Positions 7,339 to 15,144 of a stretch of 18,263 bases of DNA are shown here, piece by piece (positions within the stretch are counted from its first letter, which is position 1; each line of letters opens with the position of its first letter). Location of the stretch: positions 1-18,263 of the forward strand of contig CALNCC010000039.1 of the NCBI GenBank assembly GCA_937875275.1, given 5' to 3'. Position numbers and translations under genes: made by a program. Below the pieces are notes generated by a model. That model was not told the origin of the DNA. It worked only from the letters and a program-made list of their open reading frames with translations, and did not search any database. The DNA is from an uncultured Dysgonomonas sp. (GTDB lineage: Bacteria; Bacteroidota; Bacteroidia; Bacteroidales; Dysgonomonadaceae).

Positions 7339-7821
7339 ATGGAGATAATAGACTATAAATTGCTCGACAAAGTAACCAGTCAGGCAAAAGAGAGTGCGCG
7401 ATTGAGGATGAATTATAACTTTCACACATCGCTCGAAGACCCTATCAACCGATTACTGAATGCCGTTGAGCCGGAAACATACTTCCCACCTCACAGACAC
7501 CTCAATCCGACAAGGGGAGAAAGTTTCATTATACTCAGAGGAAGTGTTTTGGTCTTCATTTTCGATGACGAAGGCAATATAACTTTCACTACAGAATTGT
7601 CGCCGACGAAAGGAATGTATGGTATGGAGTTAGATCCCGGAGTATGGCATTCTCTTATTGTTTTAGAAACCGGAACCGTTGTTTACGAAGTAAAAGAAGG
7701 TCCTTATGTACCTCTTTCGCCCGAAAACATCGCCCCTTGGGCACCTGACTCCGCAAAGAAAGAGGAAGTAACAGCATATATGAATCTACTTAGAGACGAA
7801 GGATTGCAGCGCATCGGATAG
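7339..7821 (+). CDS. WbuC-family cupin-fold metalloprotein
   Basis: The 160-residue cytosolic protein carries the WbuC signature. The N-terminal segment MNYNFHTSLEDPINRLLNAV leads into ETYFPPHRH (about 47-54), then GESF with Glu61, a GSVLVFIFDDEGN strand pair and DPGVWHSLIVLE (99-110). The metal site of the cupin barrel would be His52, His54, Glu61 and His104. WbuC was named from an Escherichia coli O-antigen locus, but many members lie outside such loci and the reaction is not known. Here the neighbours are a lipoprotein and ffh, so no glycan pathway is indicated. The start at ATG 7339 follows the hairpin by 30 bases. Confidence 0.85.
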   Translation: MEIIDYKLLDKVTSQAKESARLRMNYNFHTSLEDPINRLLNAVEPETYFPPHRHLNPTRGESFIILRGSVLVFIFDDEGNITFTTELSPTKGMYGMELDPGVWHSLIVLETGTVVYEVKEGPYVPLSPENIAPWAPDSAKKEEVTAYMNLLRDEGLQRIG

Positions 7822-7857
7822 TAATTGTGCATTTTCTGCAAGACTGACAAGATAATC

Positions 7858-7888
7858 TTTTAGAATCTCTCAAAAGTTTATATCTTTG
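7858..7888 (+). promoter_or_regulatory. ffh promoter (-33 TTTT / -7 TATCTTTG)
   Basis: TATCTTTG at 7881-7888 matches TAnnTTTG exactly. A T-rich -33 box (TTTT, 7858-7861) precedes it with the usual 19-base spacing. The leader to ATG 7932 would be about 35-40 bases. This is the best-formed promoter in the window. Confidence 0.6.
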
Positions 7889-7931
7889 TGTCCCAATAAA
7901 TTCAGATATAATATAAACGATATACAGCAAT

Positions 7932-9248
7932 ATGTTTGAAAGCTTAAGTAGCAGATTAGACAGGTCTTTTAAGATATTAAAAGGAGAAGGCAAGATAACC
8001 GAGATAAATGTTGCCGAAACATTGAAAGACGTACGTCGAGCGCTCCTCGATGCCGACGTTAACTATAAGACAGCAAAAGAATTTACCGAAACCGTAAAGG
8101 TTTTGGCGTTAGGGCAAGATGTCCTCTCTGCGGTAAAGCCTCAACAGTTGATGGTCAAGATCGTTCACGACCAATTGGCTCAATTGATGGGTGGCACATC
8201 TGTCGAGGTCAACCTAAAAAGTTCTCCGGCAATCATCTTGATGTCTGGTCTTCAAGGTTCGGGAAAAACAACTTTCTCGGGGAAGCTGGCGCGAATGCTG
8301 AAAACAAAAAAAGGGAAAAAACCTTTGTTGGTCGCAGACGACATCTACCGTCCTGCGGCAATAGAACAGCTGAAAATATTAGGGGAACAAATCGAAATCC
8401 CGGTTTACTTTGAGGATGGAAATAAAAATCCTGTTGAGATAGCGCTGAATGCCATCAAGCAAGCTAAGGCAAACGGCAACGACGTTGTTATCATAGACAC
8501 CGCCGGTCGTTTAGCGATTGATGAAGAGATGATGAAGGAAATAACTGCAATAAAAAATGCGGTTAATCCGGACGAGATTCTTTTCGTTGTAGACTCGATG
8601 ACAGGGCAAGATGCCGTAAATACAGCAAAAGAATTTAACGACCGATTAGACTTCGACGGAGTAGTTTTGACCAAGCTCGATGGTGATACCCGAGGCGGAG
8701 CGGCATTGTCTATCCGTTCGGTTGTGAACAAGCCCATCAAATTTGTCGGAACCGGCGAGAAAATGGATGCAGTAGACGTCTTCCACCCCGAACGTATGGC
8801 CGACCGTATTTTGGGTATGGGAGACATCGTTTCGTTGGTTGAGCGTGCTCAAGAACAATACGACGAAGAAGAAGCCCGCCGTTTACAGAAGAAAATCGCA
8901 AAAAATCAATTCGATTTCAACGACTTCATCGGACAAATCCAACAAATAAAGAAAATGGGGAACCTCAAGGAATTGGCTTCAATGATTCCGGGGGTAGGAA
9001 AAGCAATCAAAGATTTAGATATAGACGATGATGCGTTTAAAGGCATCGAAGCCATCATCTACTCGATGACACCGACAGAAAGATCCAATCCCGAAATACT
9101 GAACGGGAGCCGTCGTCAACGCATTGCAAACGGTAGCGGGACATCGATACAAGAGGTTAACAAACTGGTAAAACAATTCGACCAAACACGCAAAATGATG
9201 CGAATGATGACTCAAAATAAAGGCAAGATGCCCGGAATGAGACGATAA
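7932..9248 (+). CDS. ffh: Signal recognition particle protein Ffh
   Basis: Ffh binds the SRP RNA and signal peptides of inner-membrane proteins and delivers ribosomes to the receptor FtsY. The 438-residue protein has the N domain (1-95) and the GTPase G domain with GLQGSGKTT (106-114), DTAGR (189-193) and TKLDGD (247-252) followed by TRGGAAL. The helical M domain runs from about 300 to the end. Its Met-rich finger-loop region and tail (KMMRMM...GKMPGMRR) form the signal-peptide groove and RNA contact. Length and motif order are normal. It is transcribed alone, with its own promoter and a terminator directly behind. Confidence 0.98.
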   Translation: MFESLSSRLDRSFKILKGEGKITEINVAETLKDVRRALLDADVNYKTAKEFTETVKVLALGQDVLSAVKPQQLMVKIVHDQLAQLMGGTSVEVNLKSSPAIILMSGLQGSGKTTFSGKLARMLKTKKGKKPLLVADDIYRPAAIEQLKILGEQIEIPVYFEDGNKNPVEIALNAIKQAKANGNDVVIIDTAGRLAIDEEMMKEITAIKNAVNPDEILFVVDSMTGQDAVNTAKEFNDRLDFDGVVLTKLDGDTRGGAALSIRSVVNKPIKFVGTGEKMDAVDVFHPERMADRILGMGDIVSLVERAQEQYDEEEARRLQKKIAKNQFDFNDFIGQIQQIKKMGNLKELASMIPGVGKAIKDLDIDDDAFKGIEAIIYSMTPTERSNPEILNGSRRQRIANGSGTSIQEVNKLVKQFDQTRKMMRMMTQNKGKMPGMRR

Positions 9249-9270
9249 TACCATTCGATAAAAAATAGAC

Positions 9271-9303
9271 AAAAGCTGAATATCGTCAGATGTTCAGCTT
9301 TTT
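9271..9303 (+). terminator. ffh intrinsic terminator
   Basis: AAAAGCTGAA at 9271-9280 pairs with TTCAGCTTTT at 9293-9302 around a 12-base loop, and the downstream arm runs into a T tract ending at 9303. It lies 22 bases after the ffh stop. Confidence 0.85.
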
Positions 9304-9319
9304 ATTTACCCAAAATCTA

Positions 9320-9327
9320 TACCTTTA
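9320..9327 (+). promoter_or_regulatory. Weak -7-like element before pgeF
   Basis: TACCTTTA matches seven of eight bases of TAnnTTTG and lies 24 bases before the chosen ATG 9352, between the ffh terminator and pgeF. A promoter is expected here because the terminator separates the two genes. Confidence 0.35.
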
Positions 9328-9351
9328 TCACTCTAATAATTGTCTGAACCG

Positions 9352-10149
9352 ATGAAGCTTATCCAATACAATACATTTCCGGCTGATAAGGTTACAGCCT
9401 TTACGACAACAATAGATGGCGGATGCAGTAGCGGCAACTATACGTCCTTCAATCTCGGCGAATACTGCAACGACGAGGAGACGAATGTCATCGGGAACAG
9501 AAAGGAGCTTGCAGCAAAGCTCAACCTTGCCTCAGATAACATTTTTGTCCCTTATCAGACTCACGAAGACCGTATACTGATAATAGATGATAACTTTATC
9601 AATGCGTCGGCTGAAGAGAAATCAAAATTACTCAAAAGCATCGACGCCCTCGTTACAGGCAAAGAGAACATCTGTATCGGAATCACAACAGCTGATTGTG
9701 TGCCGGTATTGCTCTATGATCCTAAGAATAATATTCTCGCAACAATCCATGCCGGATGGAAGAGCACCGTTGCTCGTATCGTAGAAAAAACAATCAGGGT
9801 GATGAGCAAGACCTTCTTATCCCATAGCGAAGACCTCTTGGCGATTATCGGTCCATCTATTTGCCCGGTATGTTTTGAAGTAGGGGATGAAGTCGGAGAG
9901 CGGTTTGAAAGAGCCAGATATCAGTTGTCCGATATTGCTACAAGACACCCACAGACCAACAAACTACATATAGACCTAAAAGAAGCAAACAGACAACAGC
10001 TTGTTGCAAATAATATCCAATCTGACAACATCGAGATCAGTCCATTGTGTACGATGCAAGAGCCCGGATTATTCTTCTCTGCCCGCCGACAAGGATATAA
10101 CTCCGGCAGAATGCTTTCGGGAGGGGTCTTGCATACAATGAAGAAATAA
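9352..10149 (+). CDS. pgeF: PgeF/YfiH-family protein (laccase-domain fold)
   Basis: The 265-residue product belongs to the YfiH/YlmD/LACC1 family. Members have been described as peptidoglycan editing factor in Escherichia coli and as purine-nucleoside phosphorylase/adenosine deaminase-type enzymes. The start at ATG 9352 gives MKLIQYNTFP, as is usual; a TTG at 9340 in the same frame adds only four atypical residues. The zinc/catalytic residues are visible: His71 in YQTHED, Cys116 in TTADCVPVLLYDP and His133 in HAGWKST. GPSICPVCFEVGDEV (168-182) and the C-terminal R-x-G-Y-N-S-G-R-M-L motif complete the signature. It is probably transcribed alone; no clear terminator follows. Confidence 0.92.
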   Translation: MKLIQYNTFPADKVTAFTTTIDGGCSSGNYTSFNLGEYCNDEETNVIGNRKELAAKLNLASDNIFVPYQTHEDRILIIDDNFINASAEEKSKLLKSIDALVTGKENICIGITTADCVPVLLYDPKNNILATIHAGWKSTVARIVEKTIRVMSKTFLSHSEDLLAIIGPSICPVCFEVGDEVGERFERARYQLSDIATRHPQTNKLHIDLKEANRQQLVANNIQSDNIEISPLCTMQEPGLFFSARRQGYNSGRMLSGGVLHTMKK

Positions 10150-10227
10150 CGCACTCCAAATAAGCCATTGCGATCCACCACAAAGGTCGATTCCGGTTAA
10201 TTTTAGTTAATGTTTCCAATAAATATA

Positions 10228-10242
10228 ATTTCCAATGGAAAT
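10228..10242. promoter_or_regulatory. 15-bp perfect dyad, candidate operator
   Basis: ATTTCCA-A-TGGAAAT is a perfect palindrome with 7-bp arms around one central base. It ends six bases before the -7 box of the thiol cluster, so a bound protein would cover the spacer between -33 and -7. A further direct copy of TTTCCAAT lies 16 bases upstream at 10213-10220. The size and symmetry suit a winged-helix dimer, and a MarR-type regulator is the last gene of the cluster, so autoregulation is the simplest reading. Confidence 0.5.
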
Positions 10243-10247
10243 ATATT

Positions 10248-10255
10248 TATATTTG
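10248..10255 (+). promoter_or_regulatory. -7 element of the thiol/MarR cluster
   Basis: TATATTTG matches TAnnTTTG exactly, 35 bases before ATG 10283. No TTTG is found at the -33 position, which fits a regulated promoter. The first gene also has an unusually good ribosome-binding sequence for this phylum (AAAGGAAGAG, 10271-10280). Confidence 0.6.
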
Positions 10256-10282
10256 TACCATAATTCTTAAAAAGGAAGAGCT

Positions 10283-10498
10283 ATGATACAGATTATAAAA
10301 AACAACTGGACATATATCGCGGGTGCTATTGCCGGAGCGATAGGCGGATATTTATATTGGAAATATGTAGGATGCAGTACCGGTACATGCCCAATCACAT
10401 CCTCTCCACTATCAAGTTCCATTTATGGTATTTTGCTGGGAACTTTATTCGGAGGTATTTTCAAAAAGACAAAAAACAATAACCCCAAAGAATCATAG
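10283..10498 (+). CDS. DUF6132-family small membrane protein
   Basis: The 71-residue protein has two membrane segments (about 10-29 and 44-60) separated by the loop VGCSTGTCPITSSPLSSS and a basic C-terminal tail. The C-x4-C loop followed by PITS is the mark of the DUF6132 family as I know it. Neither function nor topology is established. The two cysteines next to the membrane and the thioredoxin gene two positions downstream suggest that they undergo thiol redox chemistry or bind a metal. The gene leads a cluster with only 2 bases to the next start. Confidence 0.75.
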   Translation: MIQIIKNNWTYIAGAIAGAIGGYLYWKYVGCSTGTCPITSSPLSSSIYGILLGTLFGGIFKKTKNNNPKES

Positions 10499-10500
10499 AT

Positions 10501-10746
10501 ATGAAAGATCGGATAGTAAAGGATTGGAACATCTCCCGCATTCTTCGTTCCTTATTAGGACTCGCAGCAATCGCATATGCGATCTATTCCGGGCAGTATT
10601 TGTTCCTCATCATCGGAGCCTTATTTATCGTGCAATCGATACTAAACTTATCGTGCTGTAGTTGTGGTACACAAGCATGCGGCGATGAGAATAGGAACAA
10701 GAAAGGCATTTACAAAGATCACATCAAAGAATATAAACCAAAATGA
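10501..10746 (+). CDS. YgaP-like (DUF2892) inner-membrane protein with Cys-rich tail
   Basis: The 81-residue protein begins with a short polar segment (MKDRIVKDWNISRILRS) followed by two closely spaced hydrophobic helices (about 17-31 and 33-50). This is the pattern of the YgaP/DUF2892 transmembrane domain that is elsewhere fused to rhodanese. After the second helix come four cysteines in the order C-C-x-C-x4-C (residues 52-60) and a charged tail. This Cys cluster beside the membrane may bind metal or take part in sulfur or disulfide transfer. The stop overlaps the next start (ATGA, 10743-10746), a strong sign of translational coupling with the thioredoxin. Confidence 0.75.
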   Translation: MKDRIVKDWNISRILRSLLGLAAIAYAIYSGQYLFLIIGALFIVQSILNLSCCSCGTQACGDENRNKKGIYKDHIKEYKPK

Positions 10747-11222
10747 AGAAAAACCTAAGCATCATTTTACTCGCAATTATGGTTCTCTCGGCATGCAACA
10801 GTAAGCCACAGAGCGATAATGAAGAGCAATCAGTAGAAACCAATAAAACAAAGAATGAAATGAAAACAATACATTTAACAAAAGCTGAATTTTTGACCAA
10901 AGTTGCCAACTTCGAACAAAACCCGAATGACTGGAAATATTTAGGAGACAAACCTGCACTAATCGATTTCTATGCCGACTGGTGTGGTCCATGCAAGGCC
11001 ATAGCACCCACACTGGAAGAGCTTGCTGCTGAATATGATGGACAGATATACATATACAAAATCAACACTGAAAAAGAGCCCGAATTGGCGACAGCTTTCG
11101 GTATACGTAGCATTCCATCTTTACTATTTGTACCCACCGACGGACAGCCACAGATGGCTATGGGAGCTATGCCCAAACATCAATTAAAAGAGGCTATAGA
11201 TAACGTTTTATTGAAAAAATAG
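10743..11222 (+). CDS. Lipid-anchored periplasmic thioredoxin (TrxP-like)
   Basis: The 159-residue protein has a lipoprotein signal peptide with lipobox L-S-A-C (Cys18) and a polar linker (19-40). The thioredoxin domain contains FYADWCGPCK (active site C81-G-P-C84) and the cis-proline segment SIPSLLF (Pro125). The residues just after Cys18 (NSKPQS) are not acidic, so a periplasmic, membrane-held location is expected. It probably reduces or exchanges disulfides in envelope proteins, as reported for periplasmic TrxP-type thioredoxins of Bacteroides. It overlaps the upstream gene by 4 bases. The two upstream Cys-containing membrane proteins could supply electrons or be substrates; that is inference. 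Confidence 0.9.
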   Translation: MKKNLSIILLAIMVLSACNSKPQSDNEEQSVETNKTKNEMKTIHLTKAEFLTKVANFEQNPNDWKYLGDKPALIDFYADWCGPCKAIAPTLEELAAEYDGQIYIYKINTEKEPELATAFGIRSIPSLLFVPTDGQPQMAMGAMPKHQLKEAIDNVLLKK

Positions 11223-11263
11223 GCGTATAATTGTACTCAAATTCACGACAAATACATTTCGAT

Positions 11264-11629
11264 ATGGGAGAAACTCAGGTAAAAACGCTTTGCCGAATCA
11301 GGGATATTTATCGATCTATTGCTGATTTCGAATCTGCTTTTCAGCAAAAATACGGATTGAATCTCAATGAGGGAATGTTACTTTGCACCCTGAACAGTAA
11401 TAAATATTCTTCGAGCGAAATAGCTGAGATTTTATGCCTTAGCAATTCTAACACATCGAAAGTTATTAAGTCGGTAGAACAACAAGGATACGTCAAACGC
11501 ATTATGGGAAAGGACGACAAGCGACAGATGTATTTTTCACTTACTGAAGCCGGTCGCAAAAGGTTGGAATCGATAAAATGTGATAGCATAAACATTCCCG
11601 AACTGCTGCAACCGGTAATTCTCCCTTAA
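11264..11629 (+). CDS. MarR-family transcriptional regulator
   Basis: The product is 121 residues from ATG 11264; a TTG at 11231 in the same frame would add 11 residues unlike the family. A helical dimerisation part (1-46) is followed by a winged helix-turn-helix: SSSEIAEILCLSNSNTSKVI (49-68) and the wing with GKDDKRQMYFSLTEAGRKRL (82-101), the classic MarR D-x-R...LT..G pattern. Four cysteines (Cys10, 41, 58, 106) are present, Cys58 in the helix before the recognition helix, so oxidation sensing is possible but not shown. It lies 41 bases after the thioredoxin gene and probably controls the cluster through the dyad at 10228-10242. Confidence 0.82.
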   Translation: MGETQVKTLCRIRDIYRSIADFESAFQQKYGLNLNEGMLLCTLNSNKYSSSEIAEILCLSNSNTSKVIKSVEQQGYVKRIMGKDDKRQMYFSLTEAGRKRLESIKCDSINIPELLQPVILP

Positions 11630-11709
11630 GAAACTCAATATTTTCTTTTGCTATTTTCCTCTCATTCTGAATCTATCTTACACATAGATACAATTCTTTC
11701 AAAGAGAAA

Positions 11710-11717
11710 TAACTTTG
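11710..11717 (+). promoter_or_regulatory. -7 element before the DUF1254 gene
   Basis: TAACTTTG matches TAnnTTTG exactly and lies 72 bases before ATG 11790. It is in the 160-base gap after the MarR gene, which shows no terminator hairpin that I can find. Confidence 0.45.
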
Positions 11718-11789
11718 TTTTCACATTGATTCTTCTTAAAAATATTACCTTAGTGCTTCGTTTCACACTACAAGGTAATTACATTGCAA

Positions 11790-13140
11790 ATGAAGAATCA
11801 TCGAATCATTGGTCTGTGCTCCATATTATGCGCACTGCTTATTACAACGTCTTGCTGTTCCGATACAGAAAAATCGTACCGAGAAATCGCTAAGGAAGCC
11901 TGGATATATAATTATTCAATGTTCTACAACTACAAGAGCATTTATCATTATAGTGTGGATGAGCAATCGCCTGATTATGCAAAGGAATATAATCGTTTCA
12001 AACATTACTCACGTATGTTTACACACGAGGATACAACTATTGTAACCCCAAACAACGACACACCATATTCTTGGGCTATCCTCGACCTTTCCTCAGAGCC
12101 TGTCGTAATGGAAGTGCCTGCCATGGTTCCTGATGATCGCTATTATGTAATGCAACTGGTTGACCTTTATACTTTCAACTTCGCATACATCGGATCACGC
12201 ACAACAGGCAACAAATCGGGGAAATATATGATTGCCGGACCCGAATGGAATGGTCATCCGGTGCGAAACAAATTTGGTTGCCGTACTTGGGCGCACCGAA
12301 CTGCTAAACGACGATGACATGCCCGAGCTCGAGAAATTGCAAGCGCAATATAAGCTGACTGCTTTACATGAATATACCGGTCAACCGGCACCACAAAAGA
12401 AAGAGTATGCAATGCCTCTGCCCGAATGGGACGAGAGCGTATTAGAAAACACTTCGTTTATCAACACAATGAATGCGTTGCTGCAATACGCGTCAACACA
12501 TGATTCTGAGAAAGAAATGAAAAAACGTTTTGCCAAGATAGGAATTACTCCTGGACAGCTCTTCGACCCTACAAAATATTCAAAAACAGAATTAGATTCT
12601 ATCAACGCAGGTATACAAGATGCGCAAAAGGCTTTGCAGGAAAATATTTCCGGCACAATAAATTCGATGAATCTATTTGGCACAAGAGAAGATCTTGGCA
12701 ATGACCCTTTGGTAAGAGCTGTGGCTGCTGCAATAGGAATCTATGGGAACACCAAAGAAGAAGCAGTATATGTTGGCAGCCAAACGGATGTCAACAAAGA
12801 ACCTCTTTCGGGAGAACACAACTATGTGTTGCATTTCACGAAAGAACAAATACCTCAGGTCAAATACTTCTGGAGTATAACTGTATATAAATTGCCGCAA
12901 CGTAGTTTGGTAGAAAATTCAATTGCCCGATATGCCCTCAATGACAAATCTAATTTGACCTACAACGAAGATGGCAGTCTGGATATTTATTTGCAACCAA
13001 GTTCTCCGACAAAGAATGTATCAAATTGGTTGCCAACCCCTACAAAAGGAGCATACAATTACGTGATCCGCATCTATGGACCAGCAGACGATATAATCAA
13101 CGGTAAATGGCAACAACCTTTACCTACAAAGGAATTGTAA
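11790..13140 (+). pseudogene. DUF1254/DUF1214 lipoprotein gene, broken by a frame change
   Basis: Two overlapping frames together make one protein of the DUF1254 (N-terminal) plus DUF1214 (C-terminal) family. The first frame starts at ATG 11790 (a TTG at 11784 is less likely), has a lipoprotein signal (T-T-S-C, Cys22) and the DUF1254 features TPNNDTPYSWAILDL and GKYMIAGPEWNG. It then runs off into unrelated residues and stops at 12315-12317. The +1 frame resumes the family pattern at about 12253 with VIRCETNLVAVLGRTELL and continues to the DUF1214 end (NWLPTPTKGAYNYVIRIYGP). The switch point lies near 12249-12260. Several residues expected between W-x-G and I-R-x-x-T seem missing, so a small deletion is more likely than a one-base error. 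The family's biochemical role is unknown. Confidence 0.8.
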
Positions 13141-13149
13141 ACATCTATT

Positions 13150-13563
13150 CTACGCAATGTCTACATTACGGCTTCCATCGGGTAAAATGGAGATGGAGAC
13201 ATTGACGGTGTCGTTAGGTAAAAGCTCTTCGATCAGTTCCGGCCATTCGATAAAGCATAAGCTGCCACTGTAAAAATAATCCTCATAGCCGAAGTCATAC
13301 ACTTCCTCTATCTTGTTTATACGATAAAAGTCGAAGTGATAAATCAGTTCGGCACTATCTGATCTGTATTCGTTGACGATGGCAAAGGTAGGGCTATTGA
13401 TTACGTCCTCAACACCCAAATTCTCGCAAATGGCTTTGATGAAAGTCGTTTTGCCGGCACCCATTCCTCCACGAAAAGCAAAGACCGTGCGATCTCCCAT
13501 TCGGCGTATAAACTCTATTGCTGCACCATCAATGGTGTCTAATGATTCTATCTTTATGTTCAT
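13150..13563 (-). CDS. tsaE: tRNA t6A biosynthesis ATPase TsaE
   Basis: TsaE is the ATPase that works with TsaB and TsaD to make N6-threonylcarbamoyladenosine at position 37 of ANN-decoding tRNAs. The 137-residue product has the Walker A loop GGMGAGKTT (32-40), the SPTF motif (57-60) with AIVNEY, HFDFYRI (76-82) and FIEWPE (104-109), in the normal order and at normal length. It starts 6 bases after the porX stop, so it is translated from the same mRNA. It converges with the broken DUF1254 gene with 9 bases between the stops and no recognisable terminator. Confidence 0.95.
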   Translation of the reverse strand: MNIKIESLDTIDGAAIEFIRRMGDRTVFAFRGGMGAGKTTFIKAICENLGVEDVINSPTFAIVNEYRSDSAELIYHFDFYRINKIEEVYDFGYEDYFYSGSLCFIEWPELIEELLPNDTVNVSISILPDGSRNVDIA

Positions 13564-13569
13564 ACTCTT

Positions 13570-15117
13570 TTATTTAGATGAAAGCGTTATAAAAGGAACA
13601 ATCATTTCTTCCATCGAAATACCTCCATGTTGAAATGTGTCGCCGTAATAGGATACGAAATAGTTGAAATTGTTGGGGAAAGCAAAGAAGTCTTCTCCTG
13701 TTGCAAAGATATATTTTGTGCTGATGTTAGGAACCGGAAGACCGAATTTTTCGGGAGACACGATATCGTAAACCTTTTTTCTGTCGTATCCTATATTTTT
13801 TCCGACTTTATACCTCACATTCGAATTGACTCCTCTATCAGAAATCACTTTAAGGGCATTTTTAACCCTTATCGTTCCATGATCGGTAGTCAGTATTATC
13901 TTATACCCTTTTTCTGCGGCCTGCCGCAAGAGATGCGCCATATTGGAATGAATAAACCACGACTTTGTGATTGATCGGTATGCAGCCTCATTGGCGGCAA
14001 GCTCACGAATCATCTTCGACTCGGTACGGGCATGCGACAACATGTCTACAAAGTTGCATACTACGACATTCAGTTGATTCGTCCCGATACTATTCAACTG
14101 TTTCGAAATGCGATCTTCGTTTGCCGAAAAACTGAATTTGTTGTATGAAAAAGAATAACCTTTCCCCAATCGCTCCAACTGGGCTTTTATCAGGGCTTCT
14201 TCGTTGATATTTTTGCCTTCATCGTCGTCTTCGTCAATCCAGTATTCAGGATATCGGCGAGCTATCTCGGCAGGCATCATCCCTGCAAAAATTGCGTTTC
14301 GAGCATATTGGGTTGTCGTGGGCAGAATGCTGCAATAAATGTCTTCTTTCAACTGAAAATCATTGGTCAGCAATTCTTTTATAGTCCACCATTGATCGAG
14401 GCGGAAATTATCGATCAAAACAAAAAAAACTTTTTCTCCACTGTCCAACAACGGAAAAACCTTCTTGTCAAAGATTGACGAACTTAGCAGCGGCTTTTCA
14501 TTATCCGCCCCACTTACCCATGTTTCATAGTTTTGCTTAACAAATCGGGAGAACATACGATTTGCTTCCTCTCGTTGCATATGCAAAGTATCTCTCAATG
14601 GGCTTTGAGTATGTGACAGTTCAATGTCCCAATATGAGATTTTTTTATATATTTCGACCCATTCGGTAAAAGTCAGATCTCTGTTGATCTTCTCTCCTAT
14701 CGCAGAAAATTGATCTCGATAGTTCTCATCTGTAACTTCAGAAACGATATCTTCTTTCTGAAGGTTTTTTTTCAGCGAAAGTAATATCTGATGCGGATTA
14801 ACAGGCTTGATGAGATAGTCGGCTATTTTTCTGCCTATGGCGTCAGACATAATCCCCTCATCTTCGCTCTTGGTAATCATCACGATGGGGATATTGGCGT
14901 CTATTTCTTTTAGGCGGCTCAAGGTTTCTATGCCTGTGATACCGGGCATATTTTCGTCTAAGAATATAATATCGAACGATTCTGACTTCAAGGCATCAAT
15001 AGCATCGTGCCCACTATTTACAGGCACAACTTCATAGCCTTTCTCTTGCAAAAAAAGGATATGAGAACGTAATATATCGATCTCATCGTCTGCCCATAAA
15101 ATTCGTTTCCTTCTCAT
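13570..15117 (-). CDS. porX: PorX: response regulator with PglZ domain, type IX secretion control
   Basis: PorX controls type IX secretion genes with the kinase PorY and sigma factor SigP in Porphyromonas, and its PglZ domain has been described as a zinc-dependent phosphodiesterase. The 515-residue product starts at ATG 15117 (a TTG five codons upstream is less likely). The receiver domain spans 1-120, with acidic pocket D10-D11, phosphate-accepting Asp54 in FLDENMPG and Lys104 in IKPVN. A helical linker follows to about 228. The alkaline-phosphatase-type domain has likely metal ligands Asp236 (DNFRLDQW), Thr267/268 (PTTTQYARN), Asp358/His362 (DMLSHA), Asp412/His413 (TTDHG) and His497 (QHGG). 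The key residues appear intact. It is 27 bases from mrp and 6 from tsaE. Confidence 0.93.
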   Translation of the reverse strand: MRRKRILWADDEIDILRSHILFLQEKGYEVVPVNSGHDAIDALKSESFDIIFLDENMPGITGIETLSRLKEIDANIPIVMITKSEDEGIMSDAIGRKIADYLIKPVNPHQILLSLKKNLQKEDIVSEVTDENYRDQFSAIGEKINRDLTFTEWVEIYKKISYWDIELSHTQSPLRDTLHMQREEANRMFSRFVKQNYETWVSGADNEKPLLSSSIFDKKVFPLLDSGEKVFFVLIDNFRLDQWWTIKELLTNDFQLKEDIYCSILPTTTQYARNAIFAGMMPAEIARRYPEYWIDEDDDEGKNINEEALIKAQLERLGKGYSFSYNKFSFSANEDRISKQLNSIGTNQLNVVVCNFVDMLSHARTESKMIRELAANEAAYRSITKSWFIHSNMAHLLRQAAEKGYKIILTTDHGTIRVKNALKVISDRGVNSNVRYKVGKNIGYDRKKVYDIVSPEKFGLPVPNISTKYIFATGEDFFAFPNNFNYFVSYYGDTFQHGGISMEEMIVPFITLSSK

Positions 15118-15144
15118 AAAGAAATCAGTCAAACAAATCTTTGC

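Noticed and set aside
12249..12320. Programmed ribosomal frameshift in the DUF1254 gene
   Set aside because: No slippery heptamer (X-XXY-YYZ), internal Shine-Dalgarno stimulator or obvious downstream stem is seen. Missing family residues at the junction fit a deletion better.
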